64,000 bases of DNA. It comes from Cryobacterium sp. HLT2-28 (GTDB lineage: Bacteria > Actinomycetota > Actinomycetes > Actinomycetales > Microbacteriaceae). This document shows positions 50,404 to 58,629 of the stretch, in pieces. Position 1 is the first letter of the stretch. Each line of letters starts with the position of its first letter. The stretch lies in assembly GCF_004402495.1 (NCBI RefSeq), contig NZ_SOFH01000021.1, positions 82,734 through 146,733 of the forward strand, given 5' to 3'. A program made the translations under genes and the position numbers. The notes beneath the pieces were generated by a model, which ran no database searches, was not told the DNA's origin, and saw nothing but the letters and a program-made list of their open reading frames with translations.

Positions 50404-50442
50404 CGAGCGCCGCCGCCGCGCCGGCGGGCGAGTGGGAGGGCC

Positions 50443-51357
50443 TCAGCGGCGGTAGCTCTCCGCGCTGGTGGCGAGGGCATCCGCCCAGACAGTGGCCGAC
50501 ACCCCGAGCTCGCGCTGGGTCTCGGTGGAGTCGATCAGGTACGGCACCGTGAACTGGTAGCTCGACGCCCAGATCTCGTGCATCATCGGGTTCACCATGC
50601 CGAGGGAACGGAGCAGCCACTGCGGATACGCGGCCACCTTGCCGTGCGTTCCGAACCGCCGGTTGACCTGGTCCGCGATCTCGATCCGGCTGGCGGCGGC
50701 GCTGGGAACGTGCCACAGCCGGCCCCACTCCCCGTCGTGGTCGGCGGCGGCGATCAGTGTGCTGACGATGTCGGGCAGGTAGCTCCAGCTGTGCGGGAGG
50801 CCGGGCGCGCCGACGGCGCGGGCGGTCTTCGACGCGAGGATCGAGGTGAAGAAGGTTTCGCCCAGGTGGGCCGTGCCGGTGGCTCCGGGACCGAAATAGT
50901 CACTCGCGCGCACCTCGACGCCGCGCAGCTCGCCGCGTCCGTGGGCCTCGCGCACCTTCCGCCAGCCCTCCTTCCGCACGAGGCCTTTGGCCTCCGTGGT
51001 CGTCTCCGGTGAGTGCTCGGTCATCGGGCCGGTCGGCGAGCCGTAGGGATACAGGTTCCCCATCACGACCAGGGCCGCGCCGGTGGCGGATGCCGCGTGG
51101 ATCGCCGCGTCGATCATCGGCGGCCACTGGGTGGCCCAGTCGGTGTACGGCGGATTCGTGCAGAGGAAGATCGTCGCAGCACCGGCGGCGGCACGGGTGA
51201 ACGCCTCCCGGTCGCCGGCGTTCAGTACGATCGCCGTGGCCCCCGCGGCCGCGGAGCCGGACCGGGTGCCAATGGTGACCCGGTCGCCGCGCGCGGCGAG
51301 GCGCTCGGCCAGAGGACGCCCGATCAGACCGGCACCGACGACGAGTTGGGCGGTCAT
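50443..51357 (-). CDS. NAD-dependent epimerase/dehydratase family protein
   Basis: A 304-residue extended short-chain dehydrogenase-like protein. The nucleotide loop is VVGAGLIGRPLA at the N-terminus. VVMGNLYPYGSPTGPMTEHS replaces the usual active-site Ser-Tyr region: YPYG supplies the tyrosine and no K follows at the YxxxK spacing, so it may be a binding rather than a catalytic member. The C-terminal half (ASDYFGPGATG, SWSYLPDIVSTLI) is typical of atypical SDRs. GGAGGATG precedes the chosen ATG. Its substrate is unknown. Confidence 0.8.
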   Translation of the reverse strand: MTAQLVVGAGLIGRPLAERLAARGDRVTIGTRSGSAAAGATAIVLNAGDREAFTRAAAGAATIFLCTNPPYTDWATQWPPMIDAAIHAASATGAALVVMGNLYPYGSPTGPMTEHSPETTTEAKGLVRKEGWRKVREAHGRGELRGVEVRASDYFGPGATGTAHLGETFFTSILASKTARAVGAPGLPHSWSYLPDIVSTLIAAADHDGEWGRLWHVPSAAASRIEIADQVNRRFGTHGKVAAYPQWLLRSLGMVNPMMHEIWASSYQFTVPYLIDSTETQRELGVSATVWADALATSAESYRR

Positions 51358-51373
51358 GGCATCCTCCACGCGG

Positions 51374-51790
51374 TCAGTCGCCGCAATCGTCGTTCTTCTT
51401 GCACTTACCGTTGTCCTTGTTGCCGTCCTTGTCAACCGACGGCGAGTCCTCGGTCGGAGTGGGCGTCGGGGTGGGACGGCTGGCCTCGATCGCGTCAGCG
51501 AGGTCGCCGGTCACGAGGTTGATCGCGGACTGGATCTCGGCGGACCGCGCGGCCGAAACCTGCCCGGCCGCGGCGGCGGTCAGCAGGTCGGCCTGCACGG
51601 CGGTGAGGGCGGACTGCGCCCCGGAGAAGTCGCCGGCTGCCGCGGCGGTGCTGACAGCGAGCACGCCGGACTGCAGTTTGTCGGCCGTCGGGGTCGCCAG
51701 GTCCGGCGATGCACTGGAGCAGGCGGTCAGGGTGGCGGCGACGAGGAGCGCGGCGACAACGCCGGCGGAGAGGCGGGAGCGGATGGTCAT
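51374..51790 (-). CDS. small secreted lipoprotein downstream of Ser/Thr kinase
   Basis: The product is 138 residues. A signal peptide ends in the lipobox LTAC (Cys24). The mature part is an Ala-rich helical pair (about 35-100) with ALTAVQADLLTAAAAGQVSA, followed by a Thr-Pro linker and a Lys/Asp-rich tail containing two cysteines (KCKKNDDCGD). I recognise no family. Its ATG overlaps the kinase stop (ATGA), so it is coupled to the kinase and could be its extracytoplasmic partner or ligand-binding component. Confidence 0.8.
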   Translation of the reverse strand: MTIRSRLSAGVVAALLVAATLTACSSASPDLATPTADKLQSGVLAVSTAAAAGDFSGAQSALTAVQADLLTAAAAGQVSAARSAEIQSAINLVTGDLADAIEASRPTPTPTPTEDSPSVDKDGNKDNGKCKKNDDCGD

Positions 51791-53154
51791 GGTCTGAGGC
51801 TTTCCTGGAGTTGCCGGAGGTGGGTGCCGAGGGTGCCGTCGACGGCCGGGTAGCTCGCGGGCGTGGCCGCCGGGGCGGCGAGACGGGGGGCGAACAGGAT
51901 GGCGGCCAGGGCGACCAGCACCACGGCGACGGCGACGACCCCCATCGTGCGGCGGGTGGGTCTCCGGCCCGAAGTCGAGGTCGAAGTCGAGGTCGACGGC
52001 GAGGCAGCCGGGGAGGGGCGGGTCAAGCCGGTTCGTCCGCGGGCGGGAAGAAACTCGGTCGGCGCGTCCGCCCGAACGGCCCTGGAACCCTCCGCGGAGG
52101 CGTCAGAGGTCGCGGAGGACGGTGTCGGCAGCAGGGCCGTCTTCTCCAGCAGGGCGGTCTGCTCAAGAAGGGCGGTCTTCTCCAGAAGGGCGGTCTTGTC
52201 GAGGGCCGCGGTCTTCTCCAGCAGCACGGTTGCTGCCGTGGGTTCGAGGAGCTCGGTCCCGTCGACGTCGTCGAGCACGGAGTGCGCCGCATCCGCGGCC
52301 GGTCCGGGCTCGGCCACGAGTGCCCGCAGGCGCACGGCGGCCTGCTCGGCGGTGAACCGCTCCTCGACGACCCGGTTGGTCATGCCGCCGAGCACCTCGG
52401 CCCAGCCGCTGCCGAGGAAGTCGGGGATGACGGGGTCACGCGCCAGTCTGGCCATCGCGGATTCGATCGCCGAGCCGGGGAAGGCCCGCTCGCCGGTCAG
52501 GCACTCGAGCAGGACGAGGCCGAGCGAGTAGACGTCGCTGGGCGGTCCGATCGGTTCGCCCAACGCCTGCTCGGGGCTGAGGTAGCCGGCGGTGCCGAGC
52601 AGCGCCCCCGTTTTCGTGAGGTGGGTGGCATCGAACAGCCGGGCGATGCCGAAGTCGGCGAGTTTGGCGTGCATGCCCCGGCCGGGGAAACCGGACGGCG
52701 CGAGCAGCACGTTGGCCGGTTTGATGTCGCGGTGGATGATTCCCTGAGAGTGCACGTAATGCAGGGCCTCGCCCAGGTCGGCGCCGATCTCGGCGACCTC
52801 CGCCGGCAGCACCGGGCCGTCGTTGATCCGGCTGCGAAGGTCGCGCCCGTTGACGAACTCCATCACGATGAAGGTGCGGGGGACGCCCTCGATGACGGCG
52901 GTTCCGGCGTCGAACAGGGTGACCAGGGCGAAGTGGTTCAGGCTCGCCAGCACGGCGACCTCGCCGCTCTGGCGCTCAGGGCCGGCGTCGTCGGCGGTGT
53001 CCATGCGGAAAAGCTTCACCGCCACGGTCCGCCCGAGCACGACATCCGTCGCCTCGTAGACGACTGCCATGCCGCCCGTTCCGATCAAACGGTCGATGCG
53101 GAACCGGTCGGCGAGTCGAACGCCGATCGGGCTGGGAATGCGAGGCTCAGACAG
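51787..53154 (-). CDS. membrane Ser/Thr protein kinase with hexapeptide repeats
   Basis: The product is 455 residues from the CTG start. The kinase domain (16-285) has GTGGMAVVYEA, Lys47 in VAVKLF, HRDIKPAN with Asp143, and DFG beginning at Asp167. Residues 309-344 are six hexapeptides of the pattern T-A-L-L-E-K. A Ser/Thr-rich stretch (SPSTSTSTSTS) leads to one membrane helix (about 404-425) and a 30-residue extracellular tail. I start at CTG 53154 because AGGAGG lies six bases upstream and no ATG, GTG or TTG follows in frame before the kinase domain. The alternative is GTG 53193, which has no ribosome binding site. It precedes the lipoprotein gene. Confidence 0.9.
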   Translation of the reverse strand: MSEPRIPSPIGVRLADRFRIDRLIGTGGMAVVYEATDVVLGRTVAVKLFRMDTADDAGPERQSGEVAVLASLNHFALVTLFDAGTAVIEGVPRTFIVMEFVNGRDLRSRINDGPVLPAEVAEIGADLGEALHYVHSQGIIHRDIKPANVLLAPSGFPGRGMHAKLADFGIARLFDATHLTKTGALLGTAGYLSPEQALGEPIGPPSDVYSLGLVLLECLTGERAFPGSAIESAMARLARDPVIPDFLGSGWAEVLGGMTNRVVEERFTAEQAAVRLRALVAEPGPAADAAHSVLDDVDGTELLEPTAATVLLEKTAALDKTALLEKTALLEQTALLEKTALLPTPSSATSDASAEGSRAVRADAPTEFLPARGRTGLTRPSPAASPSTSTSTSTSGRRPTRRTMGVVAVAVVLVALAAILFAPRLAAPAATPASYPAVDGTLGTHLRQLQESLRP

Positions 53155-53160
53155 AGGGGT

Positions 53161-53166
53161 CCTCCT
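53161..53166 (-). promoter_or_regulatory. Shine-Dalgarno sequence that decides a CTG start
   Basis: A perfect AGGAGG on the minus strand, six bases before CTG 53154. It would lie inside the gene if the GTG at 53193 were used. Confidence 0.65.
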
Positions 53167-53237
53167 AGTAGGTCCAACGGTTAAGCAAACCACACCCTGG
53201 GCCGGGAACGGCCAGCGCCTTCGCAGCTTGAAGTGGG

Positions 53238-53243
53238 TAATCT
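53238..53243 (+). promoter_or_regulatory. -10 element of leaderless M50 protease gene
   Basis: TAATCT is followed by ACGACT and GTG 53250, with no Shine-Dalgarno sequence. Confidence 0.5.
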
Positions 53244-53249
53244 ACGACT

Positions 53250-54629
53250 GTGGAAACCGTGCTGCTGTATCTCCTGGGCGTCGTCATCGTCGTCATCGGG
53301 CTCGCCCTGTCCATCGGCCTGCACGAAATCGGCCACCTTCTGCCGGCCAAAGCGGTCGGGGTGAAGGTCACCCACTACATGATCGGATTCGGTCCGACAC
53401 TGTGGTCTCGCCGCAAGGGCGAGACCGAATACGGCGTCAAGGCCATCCCCCTGGGCGGTTACATCTCGATGATCGGGATGTTCCCGCCGGCGAAGAAGGG
53501 CGGCAAGGTCCAGGTCTCCAGCACCGGCTTCTTCAACCAGCTCGTTCAGGAGGGCGCACCGGAGAAGAAACCGAACGCCCTGGCCACCCTGGTCGACGAC
53601 GCGCGCCAGTCCAGCGCCGACACCATCGGTGAGGGTGAGGACCACCGCGCGTTCTACCGGCTCCCGGTCTGGAAGCGCATCATCATCATGCTCGGCGGGC
53701 CGACCATGAACCTGCTCATCGCGCTCGTGCTGTTCGCCGTGCTGCTGATGGGTTTCGGCACCGCGCAGGCGAGCACCACCGTCGGCAGCGTCTCAGCCTG
53801 CGTGCTGCCGGCCACCAGCGCCCGGCAGTCCTGCGAGGCGTCCGACGAGAAGGCTCCCGGCGCCGCGGCCGGTCTGAAGCCCGGCGACCGGCTCATCAGC
53901 ATCAACGGCACGGCCATCGACAGCTGGGCCCAGTCCACCGACCTGATCCGCAACTCGCCCGGCATCCCGCTCACCCTCGTCGTCGAGCGCGACGGCGCGA
54001 AGCAGACCCTCACGATCACGCCCAAGCTCACCGAGCGGTATGTGATGGATGCCGCGGGCAAGGTCGAGAAGGACCAGTCCGGCAAGGCGCTCACCCAGGA
54101 GGTCGGCTTCGTCGGCATCGGCCCGGCAGGCGAACTCGTGCAACAGCCGGCCACGGCGGTCCTCCCGGCCGTCGGCGACAACATCGGCGCCGTGGTGCAC
54201 ATGATCGCCAACCTGCCGCAGCGGATGGTCGACATCGCGAACGCCGCCTTCGGCCCCGGCGAGCGCGACCCCAACGGCCCGATCAGCGTGGTCGGCGTCG
54301 GCCGCGTCGCCGGCGAGATCGCGAGCATCGACAGCATCCCGGTGAACAGCAAGATCGCCAGCATGCTCGGCCTGCTCGCCTCGCTCAACATCGCCCTGTT
54401 CGTGTTCAACCTGATCCCGCTGATGCCGCTCGACGGCGGTCACGTCGCCGGGGCGCTCTGGGAAGGCCTGCGACGCTGGATCGCCCGGCTGTTCAAGCGC
54501 CCCGACCCGGGCCCCGTCGACACCGCCAGGCTGATGCCGCTCACCTTCGCCGTCGTGATCGTGCTCGGCGGGATGAGCCTGCTGCTGATCTACGCCGACA
54601 TCGTCAAGCCGATCAGCTTGTTCGGCTGA
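53250..54629 (+). CDS. rseP: M50 site-2 metalloprotease, RseP/Rip1 type
   Basis: A 459-residue intramembrane protease. The zinc motif HEIGH (His25, Glu26, His29) lies in the first membrane helix. A second helix near 148-168 is followed by a PDZ domain (about 195-270, GAAAGLKPGDRLISINGT). The third zinc ligand motif PLMPLDGGH precedes the last two helices. Such proteases cleave anti-sigma factors or other membrane substrates. Two loops (about 80-130 and 280-300) are longer than in E. coli RseP. The start is GTG with a -10 six bases upstream. Confidence 0.94.
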   Translation: METVLLYLLGVVIVVIGLALSIGLHEIGHLLPAKAVGVKVTHYMIGFGPTLWSRRKGETEYGVKAIPLGGYISMIGMFPPAKKGGKVQVSSTGFFNQLVQEGAPEKKPNALATLVDDARQSSADTIGEGEDHRAFYRLPVWKRIIIMLGGPTMNLLIALVLFAVLLMGFGTAQASTTVGSVSACVLPATSARQSCEASDEKAPGAAAGLKPGDRLISINGTAIDSWAQSTDLIRNSPGIPLTLVVERDGAKQTLTITPKLTERYVMDAAGKVEKDQSGKALTQEVGFVGIGPAGELVQQPATAVLPAVGDNIGAVVHMIANLPQRMVDIANAAFGPGERDPNGPISVVGVGRVAGEIASIDSIPVNSKIASMLGLLASLNIALFVFNLIPLMPLDGGHVAGALWEGLRRWIARLFKRPDPGPVDTARLMPLTFAVVIVLGGMSLLLIYADIVKPISLFG

Positions 54630-54644
54630 CCCGGCTTCCCGCGC

Positions 54645-54662
54645 CTACTCCCGGGGGAGTAG
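54645..54662. promoter_or_regulatory. palindromic operator before the two-component genes
   Basis: CTACTCCCGGGGGAGTAG is a perfect dyad with 8-bp arms and a 2-bp centre, 21 bp upstream of the histidine kinase -35. Twelve bases of it (CCCGGGGGAGTA) recur before the SHOCT gene. Probable binding site of the adjacent response regulator. Confidence 0.6.
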
Positions 54663-54683
54663 CCGGAGACGGCCCCCGGGCGG

Positions 54684-54712
54684 ATGCCGCGTCCCCGCCC
54701 GGGTCGTAGCAT
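54684..54712 (+). promoter_or_regulatory. promoter of the two-component operon
   Basis: ATGCCG (54684-54689), 17 bp, TAGCAT (54707-54712), six bases to ATG 54719. The transcript is probably leaderless. Confidence 0.55.
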
Positions 54713-54718
54713 CAGAAC

Positions 54719-56050
54719 ATGCCACCGCACTGGGATTCGGACGCTCCGTGGTACGACCACGACCGCGGCCGCCCCGGCGGAGGCTACGGCGCCCGGATCC
54801 CGGCTGCGGCCCGGTTGTGGATCCCGGTGGTCGTCTCCTTCCTCGTGCAGGTCCCCGCGGTCGCGGTCCTCGCCCGTTCCGGCCGTGAGTTCGGCCCCGA
54901 CGCCGGCCGGGAGATCGGCCGGGTGTTCGGCCGGGAACTCGTGCACGGTGGGCTCCGGCCCGGCTGGTACCTCGCCGTGGTGCTCGCCCTCATCGGTCCG
55001 CTCGCCCTGATCGGCGCCCGCCGTTACCCTGGCCCCGTCGTGACCGTCGCCGCCGCGGCCGCCGGCGCGCTCGTGCTGCTGCGGCCCGACATCGGGCTGC
55101 CCTACGTCGCGGTCGGTTTCGCGATCGTGCTCGGCATCGTGCGCGGCGCCCGGGTCTGGGTGTACGCCTCGGTCGCCGCCGTCTGGGTGGCCACGATCGG
55201 CCTCGCCGGGCTCTACGGCATCCCGTTGCAGCCGGGCCGGATCGCACTCACCACCCTGGGCCTGGCCCTGCTGATGGGTTTCGGCGAGGCGATCCGCACC
55301 CGGCGGGAGCAGATCCACGACCTGCGTCGCCGGGCGGATGCGCGGCGGCAGTCCGCCGAGCAGCGCGAGCGGGTGCGGATCGCCCGGGAACTGCACGACG
55401 TGCTCGCCCATTCGCTGTCCCAGATCAACGTGCAGGCCGGCGTCGGGCTGCACCTGATCGACAGCCAGCCGGGCAAGGCCGCTGAGGCCCTGGCCAGCAT
55501 CAAGGCCACGAGCAAGAACGCCCTCGACGAGGTACGCACGGTGCTCGGGATCCTGCGCTCCGACGTCGACCCGTCGGGTGCATCGGGCGTATCGGGCGTT
55601 TCCGGCGTATCCGGCGCATCCGGCGCAGACGATGACGCCCCCCGCACGCCCCAGCCGGACCTGGCGGGGCTGCCTGCCCTGGTCGAGTCCTTCAGCGCCC
55701 AGGGCCTGCGGGTCGAGCTGGTGAACGAGCTCGGCCCGGAGGGGACCTCAGCGCCGGCCGCCACCCAGCTCGCCCTGTACCGGATTTGCCAGGAGGCGCT
55801 CACGAACGTGTTGCGGCATTCGGGGGCTCGCGCGGCATCCGTGCACCTGGCCGTCGACGGCGCAGACGTACGGCTGACCGTGACCGACGACGGCACGACG
55901 CGCCCGGGTGATGCCTCGATCATGCCCGGCGGCGGCCTGCTGGGGATGCGGGAGCGGGCCGAACTGCTCGGCGGCAGCCTGCGGGTCGAACGGATGCCGG
56001 TCGGCGGGTTCCTGGTCGAGGCTCGCCTTCCGCTGCGGAGGCCCCGATGA
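54719..56050 (+). CDS. DesK/NarL-type sensor histidine kinase
   Basis: The product is 443 residues. About five membrane helices lie between residues 28 and 190. The HisKA_3 phospho-acceptor motif is RIARELHDVLAHSLSQINVQ, with the phosphorylated His in ELHD. The ATPase domain ends with TDDG and GGGLLGMRERAELLGG. Between them is a linker with GVSGVSGVSGASG repeats from a 9- to 12-bp DNA repeat (about 55576-55625). Its stop overlaps the response regulator start (ATGA). The signal is unknown; cell-envelope stress is common in this family. Confidence 0.92.
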   Translation: MPPHWDSDAPWYDHDRGRPGGGYGARIPAAARLWIPVVVSFLVQVPAVAVLARSGREFGPDAGREIGRVFGRELVHGGLRPGWYLAVVLALIGPLALIGARRYPGPVVTVAAAAAGALVLLRPDIGLPYVAVGFAIVLGIVRGARVWVYASVAAVWVATIGLAGLYGIPLQPGRIALTTLGLALLMGFGEAIRTRREQIHDLRRRADARRQSAEQRERVRIARELHDVLAHSLSQINVQAGVGLHLIDSQPGKAAEALASIKATSKNALDEVRTVLGILRSDVDPSGASGVSGVSGVSGASGADDDAPRTPQPDLAGLPALVESFSAQGLRVELVNELGPEGTSAPAATQLALYRICQEALTNVLRHSGARAASVHLAVDGADVRLTVTDDGTTRPGDASIMPGGGLLGMRERAELLGGSLRVERMPVGGFLVEARLPLRRPR

Positions 56051-56703
56051 TCCGCGTCGTCATCGCCGACGACCAACAGCTGATCCGGGCCGGGTTTCGC
56101 GCCCTGTTGGAGTCGGAACCCGACTTCGACGTGGTCGCGGAGGCTGCGACGGGGGCGGAGGCCGTTGACCAGGTCACCCGGCACCGGCCGGACGTGGTGC
56201 TGATGGACATCCGGATGCCCGGCGGTGACGGCCTGTGGGCGACCGAGCGGATCGCAGCGGATGCGGCGCTCGCCGGCACCCGCATCGTGATCGTGACGAC
56301 CTTCGAGCTCGACGACTACGTCGCCCAGGCGATCCGGGCCGGGGCCAGCGGCTTCCTGGTCAAAGACACCGAACCGACCGAACTGATCCGGGCGGTGCGG
56401 GTCGCCGCGGCCGGGGACGCGCTGCTCTCGCCCGGCGTCACCCGGCGCCTGCTCGAACGGCTGGAGTCCGGGCTCCGGGCCCCGCAGGGTCACACCTCGC
56501 TCGAGCCGCTGACAGCACGGGAACGCGAGGTTCTCGGCCTGGTCGGCCGCGGAATGACCAACACGGAGATCGCGGTGCGGCTGTTCCTCAGCCCGCTGAC
56601 CGCGAAGACCCACGTGTCGCGGATCATGAGCAAGCTCGGCGCTCGCGACCGGGTGCAGCTGGTCATCATCGCCTACGAGGAAGGCCTCATCGGAGGCTGG
56701 TAG
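56047..56703 (+). CDS. LuxR/NarL family response regulator
   Basis: A 218-residue regulator. The receiver domain has the acidic pocket ADDQ, the phosphorylated Asp54 (VLMDIRMPGGDG), the conserved TTFELDDYV switch Thr and Lys in FLVKDTEP. The C-terminal LuxR helix-turn-helix begins LTAREREVLGLVGRGMTNTE and ends in TAKTHVSRIMSKLGARDRVQ. It is cotranscribed with the kinase and probably binds the palindromes at 54645 and 56747. Confidence 0.95.
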   Translation: MIRVVIADDQQLIRAGFRALLESEPDFDVVAEAATGAEAVDQVTRHRPDVVLMDIRMPGGDGLWATERIAADAALAGTRIVIVTTFELDDYVAQAIRAGASGFLVKDTEPTELIRAVRVAAAGDALLSPGVTRRLLERLESGLRAPQGHTSLEPLTAREREVLGLVGRGMTNTEIAVRLFLSPLTAKTHVSRIMSKLGARDRVQLVIIAYEEGLIGGW

Positions 56704-56746
56704 GGCGGGCACCTGGCAGGGCAGGCGCACCGGTAGTGCGGGCGCA

Positions 56747-56764
56747 CTGCACCCGGGGGAGTAC
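56747..56764. promoter_or_regulatory. second candidate response-regulator site
   Basis: Contains CCCGGGGGAGTA (56752-56763), identical to half of the palindrome at 54645-54662, with a degenerate left arm. It lies about 120 bp before the SHOCT gene in a 182-bp space. Confidence 0.45.
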
Positions 56765-56885
56765 CCGAAGTGTCGCCGCGGGGCGGATTCGGCGGCTGGG
56801 GCGGCTCGCGAGACTGGGGATACCGGTCAGGCGGACCTTCCGCCGGGCAACAACGCACCGGGCCTCTCCACAGAATGGACACATC

Positions 56886-57251
56886 ATGCTTTCGACCGCG
56901 GTACTCACCGGGCTCGCCGCCTACCCGGGCCCCGGGCCCGGCCACGGCTGGGGCGGCGGGCTGATCTGGTTGCTGGTCCTGATCCCGCTGTTCGGCCTCG
57001 GGCTCTTCGCACTCCTCTTCGCACTGCTCGGCCGCCGCTGGCGGCGCGGAATGGCCGGCCCCGGATACCCGGGCGGGCCGGGCTTCCCCGGCGGCCCGTC
57101 GCACTGGCAGGCCGGCGGGGACACCCGCAGCGCGGAGAAGACCCTCGCCGAGCGGTTCGCCCAGGGGGACATCGACGAGGTCGAGTACCGGGCCAGGCTC
57201 GAGGTGCTCCGGGCCAACCGCGCCGACGACGCGGCCGCGCCGCCGCAATAG
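56886..57251 (+). CDS. small membrane protein with C-terminal SHOCT domain
   Basis: The product is 121 residues. One membrane helix (about 25-49, IWLLVLIPLFGLGLFALLFA) is followed by a Gly/Pro-rich stretch and a C-terminal SHOCT helix pair (about 85-113, KTLAERFAQGDIDEVEYRAR). SHOCT domains mediate oligomerisation and are frequent in membrane proteins controlled by envelope-stress two-component systems. No strong Shine-Dalgarno sequence precedes the ATG. Its position after the two-component operon, with a shared site upstream, suggests it is a target of that regulator. Confidence 0.85.
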   Translation: MLSTAVLTGLAAYPGPGPGHGWGGGLIWLLVLIPLFGLGLFALLFALLGRRWRRGMAGPGYPGGPGFPGGPSHWQAGGDTRSAEKTLAERFAQGDIDEVEYRARLEVLRANRADDAAAPPQ

Positions 57252-57275
57252 CGCTGCGAACCGGGCGCCGGCAGG

Positions 57276-58460
57276 TCAGCGCGAGAGCAGTAGAGCCTCG
57301 CCCTGGCCGCCGCCGCCGCAGAGCGCCACGGCCGCCTTCCCGCTGCCGCGACGGGCGAGTTCGAGCGCCGCGTGCAGCGCCAGCCTCGAACCCGAGGCGC
57401 CGATCGGATGGCCGATCGCGATGGCGCCGCCGTGGATGTTGACCAGCTCGGGCGAGAGCCCGAGTTCCCTGGTCGATTCGAGCGAGACCGCCGCGAACGC
57501 CTCGTTGATCTCGACCAGGTCGAGTTCACCGGCGGCCCAGCCCTCCCGGTCGAGCGCGTGCGTGATCGCGTTCGCCGGCTGGGAGTGCAGCGAGTTGTCC
57601 GGTCCGGCGACATGGCCGGATGCCTTCACCACGGCGAGCCAGTCCAGCCCCCGTTCCTCCGCCCAGGTCCGGCTGCAGAGCACCAGCGCGCTCGCGCCGT
57701 CGCTGAGCGGCGAGGAGTTCCCGGCGGTGATGGTGCCGTCCGCCGTGAACGCCGGGCGCAGCCGGCCGAGCGTCTCGGTGGTGCTGTCGCCGCGCACGCC
57801 CTCGTCGGCCGTGACCAGGAGTGGGTCCCCGCGGCGCTGCGGCACGCTCAGCGGCGTGATCTCGTCGTCGAAGAGGCCGCCGCGGGCGGCTGCTGCCGCG
57901 CGCTGGTGCGAGGCGGCTGCGATGGCGTCCTGCTCGGGCCGGTCGATCCCGAGCCTGCCGTTCACCTGCTCGGTGGAGAGTCCCATCGAGAGCCCGTCGA
58001 AGGCATCCGTCAGCCCGTCGTGCGCCGCGTGGTCCAGCGCGGTGACGCTGCCGTACGGCCAGCCCTGGCGGGACCCGGGGAGCAGGTGCGGGGCCTGGGA
58101 CATGGACTCCTGGCCGCCGGCGATGACCACGTCGACCTCGCCCAGACGGATGAGCCTGGCCGCGTCGACGACGGCGGCCAGGCCGGAGAGGCAGACCTTG
58201 TTGAGCGTCATCGCGGGCACGTTCCATGGGATGCCGGCCGCGATCGCACTCTGCCTGGCCGGATTCTGGCCGCAGCCGGCCTGCAGCACCTGCCCCATCA
58301 GCACCGAGTCGACCTGGCCGGGGGACACCCCGGCACGGTCGAGTGCGCCTGTGATGGCGGCGCTGCCCAGTTGCACGGCGCTCAGGCCGGCCAACTGGCC
58401 GTTCACCCGCCCCTGCGGAGTGCGGGACCCGGCCAGGATGACCACTTCGATCGAGCTCAT
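57276..58460 (-). CDS. acetyl-CoA C-acetyltransferase (thiolase)
   Basis: A 394-residue thiolase. The nucleophile Cys90 lies in NKVCLSGL, the catalytic His in NIHGGAIAIGHPIGASG, and the second Cys in VALCGGGGQG. NEAFAAVSLES is the usual thiolase signature. It either condenses two acetyl-CoA or cleaves 3-ketoacyl-CoA; the biosynthetic form is suggested by its length. AAGGAG precedes the ATG. It is a single gene convergent with the SHOCT gene and divergent from ispG. Confidence 0.93.
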   Translation of the reverse strand: MSSIEVVILAGSRTPQGRVNGQLAGLSAVQLGSAAITGALDRAGVSPGQVDSVLMGQVLQAGCGQNPARQSAIAAGIPWNVPAMTLNKVCLSGLAAVVDAARLIRLGEVDVVIAGGQESMSQAPHLLPGSRQGWPYGSVTALDHAAHDGLTDAFDGLSMGLSTEQVNGRLGIDRPEQDAIAAASHQRAAAAARGGLFDDEITPLSVPQRRGDPLLVTADEGVRGDSTTETLGRLRPAFTADGTITAGNSSPLSDGASALVLCSRTWAEERGLDWLAVVKASGHVAGPDNSLHSQPANAITHALDREGWAAGELDLVEINEAFAAVSLESTRELGLSPELVNIHGGAIAIGHPIGASGSRLALHAALELARRGSGKAAVALCGGGGQGEALLLSR

Positions 58461-58617
58461 GATGACTCCTTCGTCTTCGTGTAACCGTGTTCGCGCGCCG
58501 TCCTCGTGGGACCGTGGCATGCGTCGTCCACCGAGCGTAGCCGTGCCGCCCGGGCGCCAGGTCACGGCCGGGGCGTGTCCCTGCCGCCGAATCGGATCAT
58601 CTCCCAGTTGCCTGACT

Positions 58618-58623
58618 TAGGAT
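58618..58623 (+). promoter_or_regulatory. -10 element of leaderless ispG
   Basis: TAGGAT abuts ATG 58624 but lies six bases before the in-frame GTG 58630. A transcript initiated from this element would begin at GTG 58630 and lack the ATG. Confidence 0.5.
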
Positions 58624-58629
58624 ATGGCC

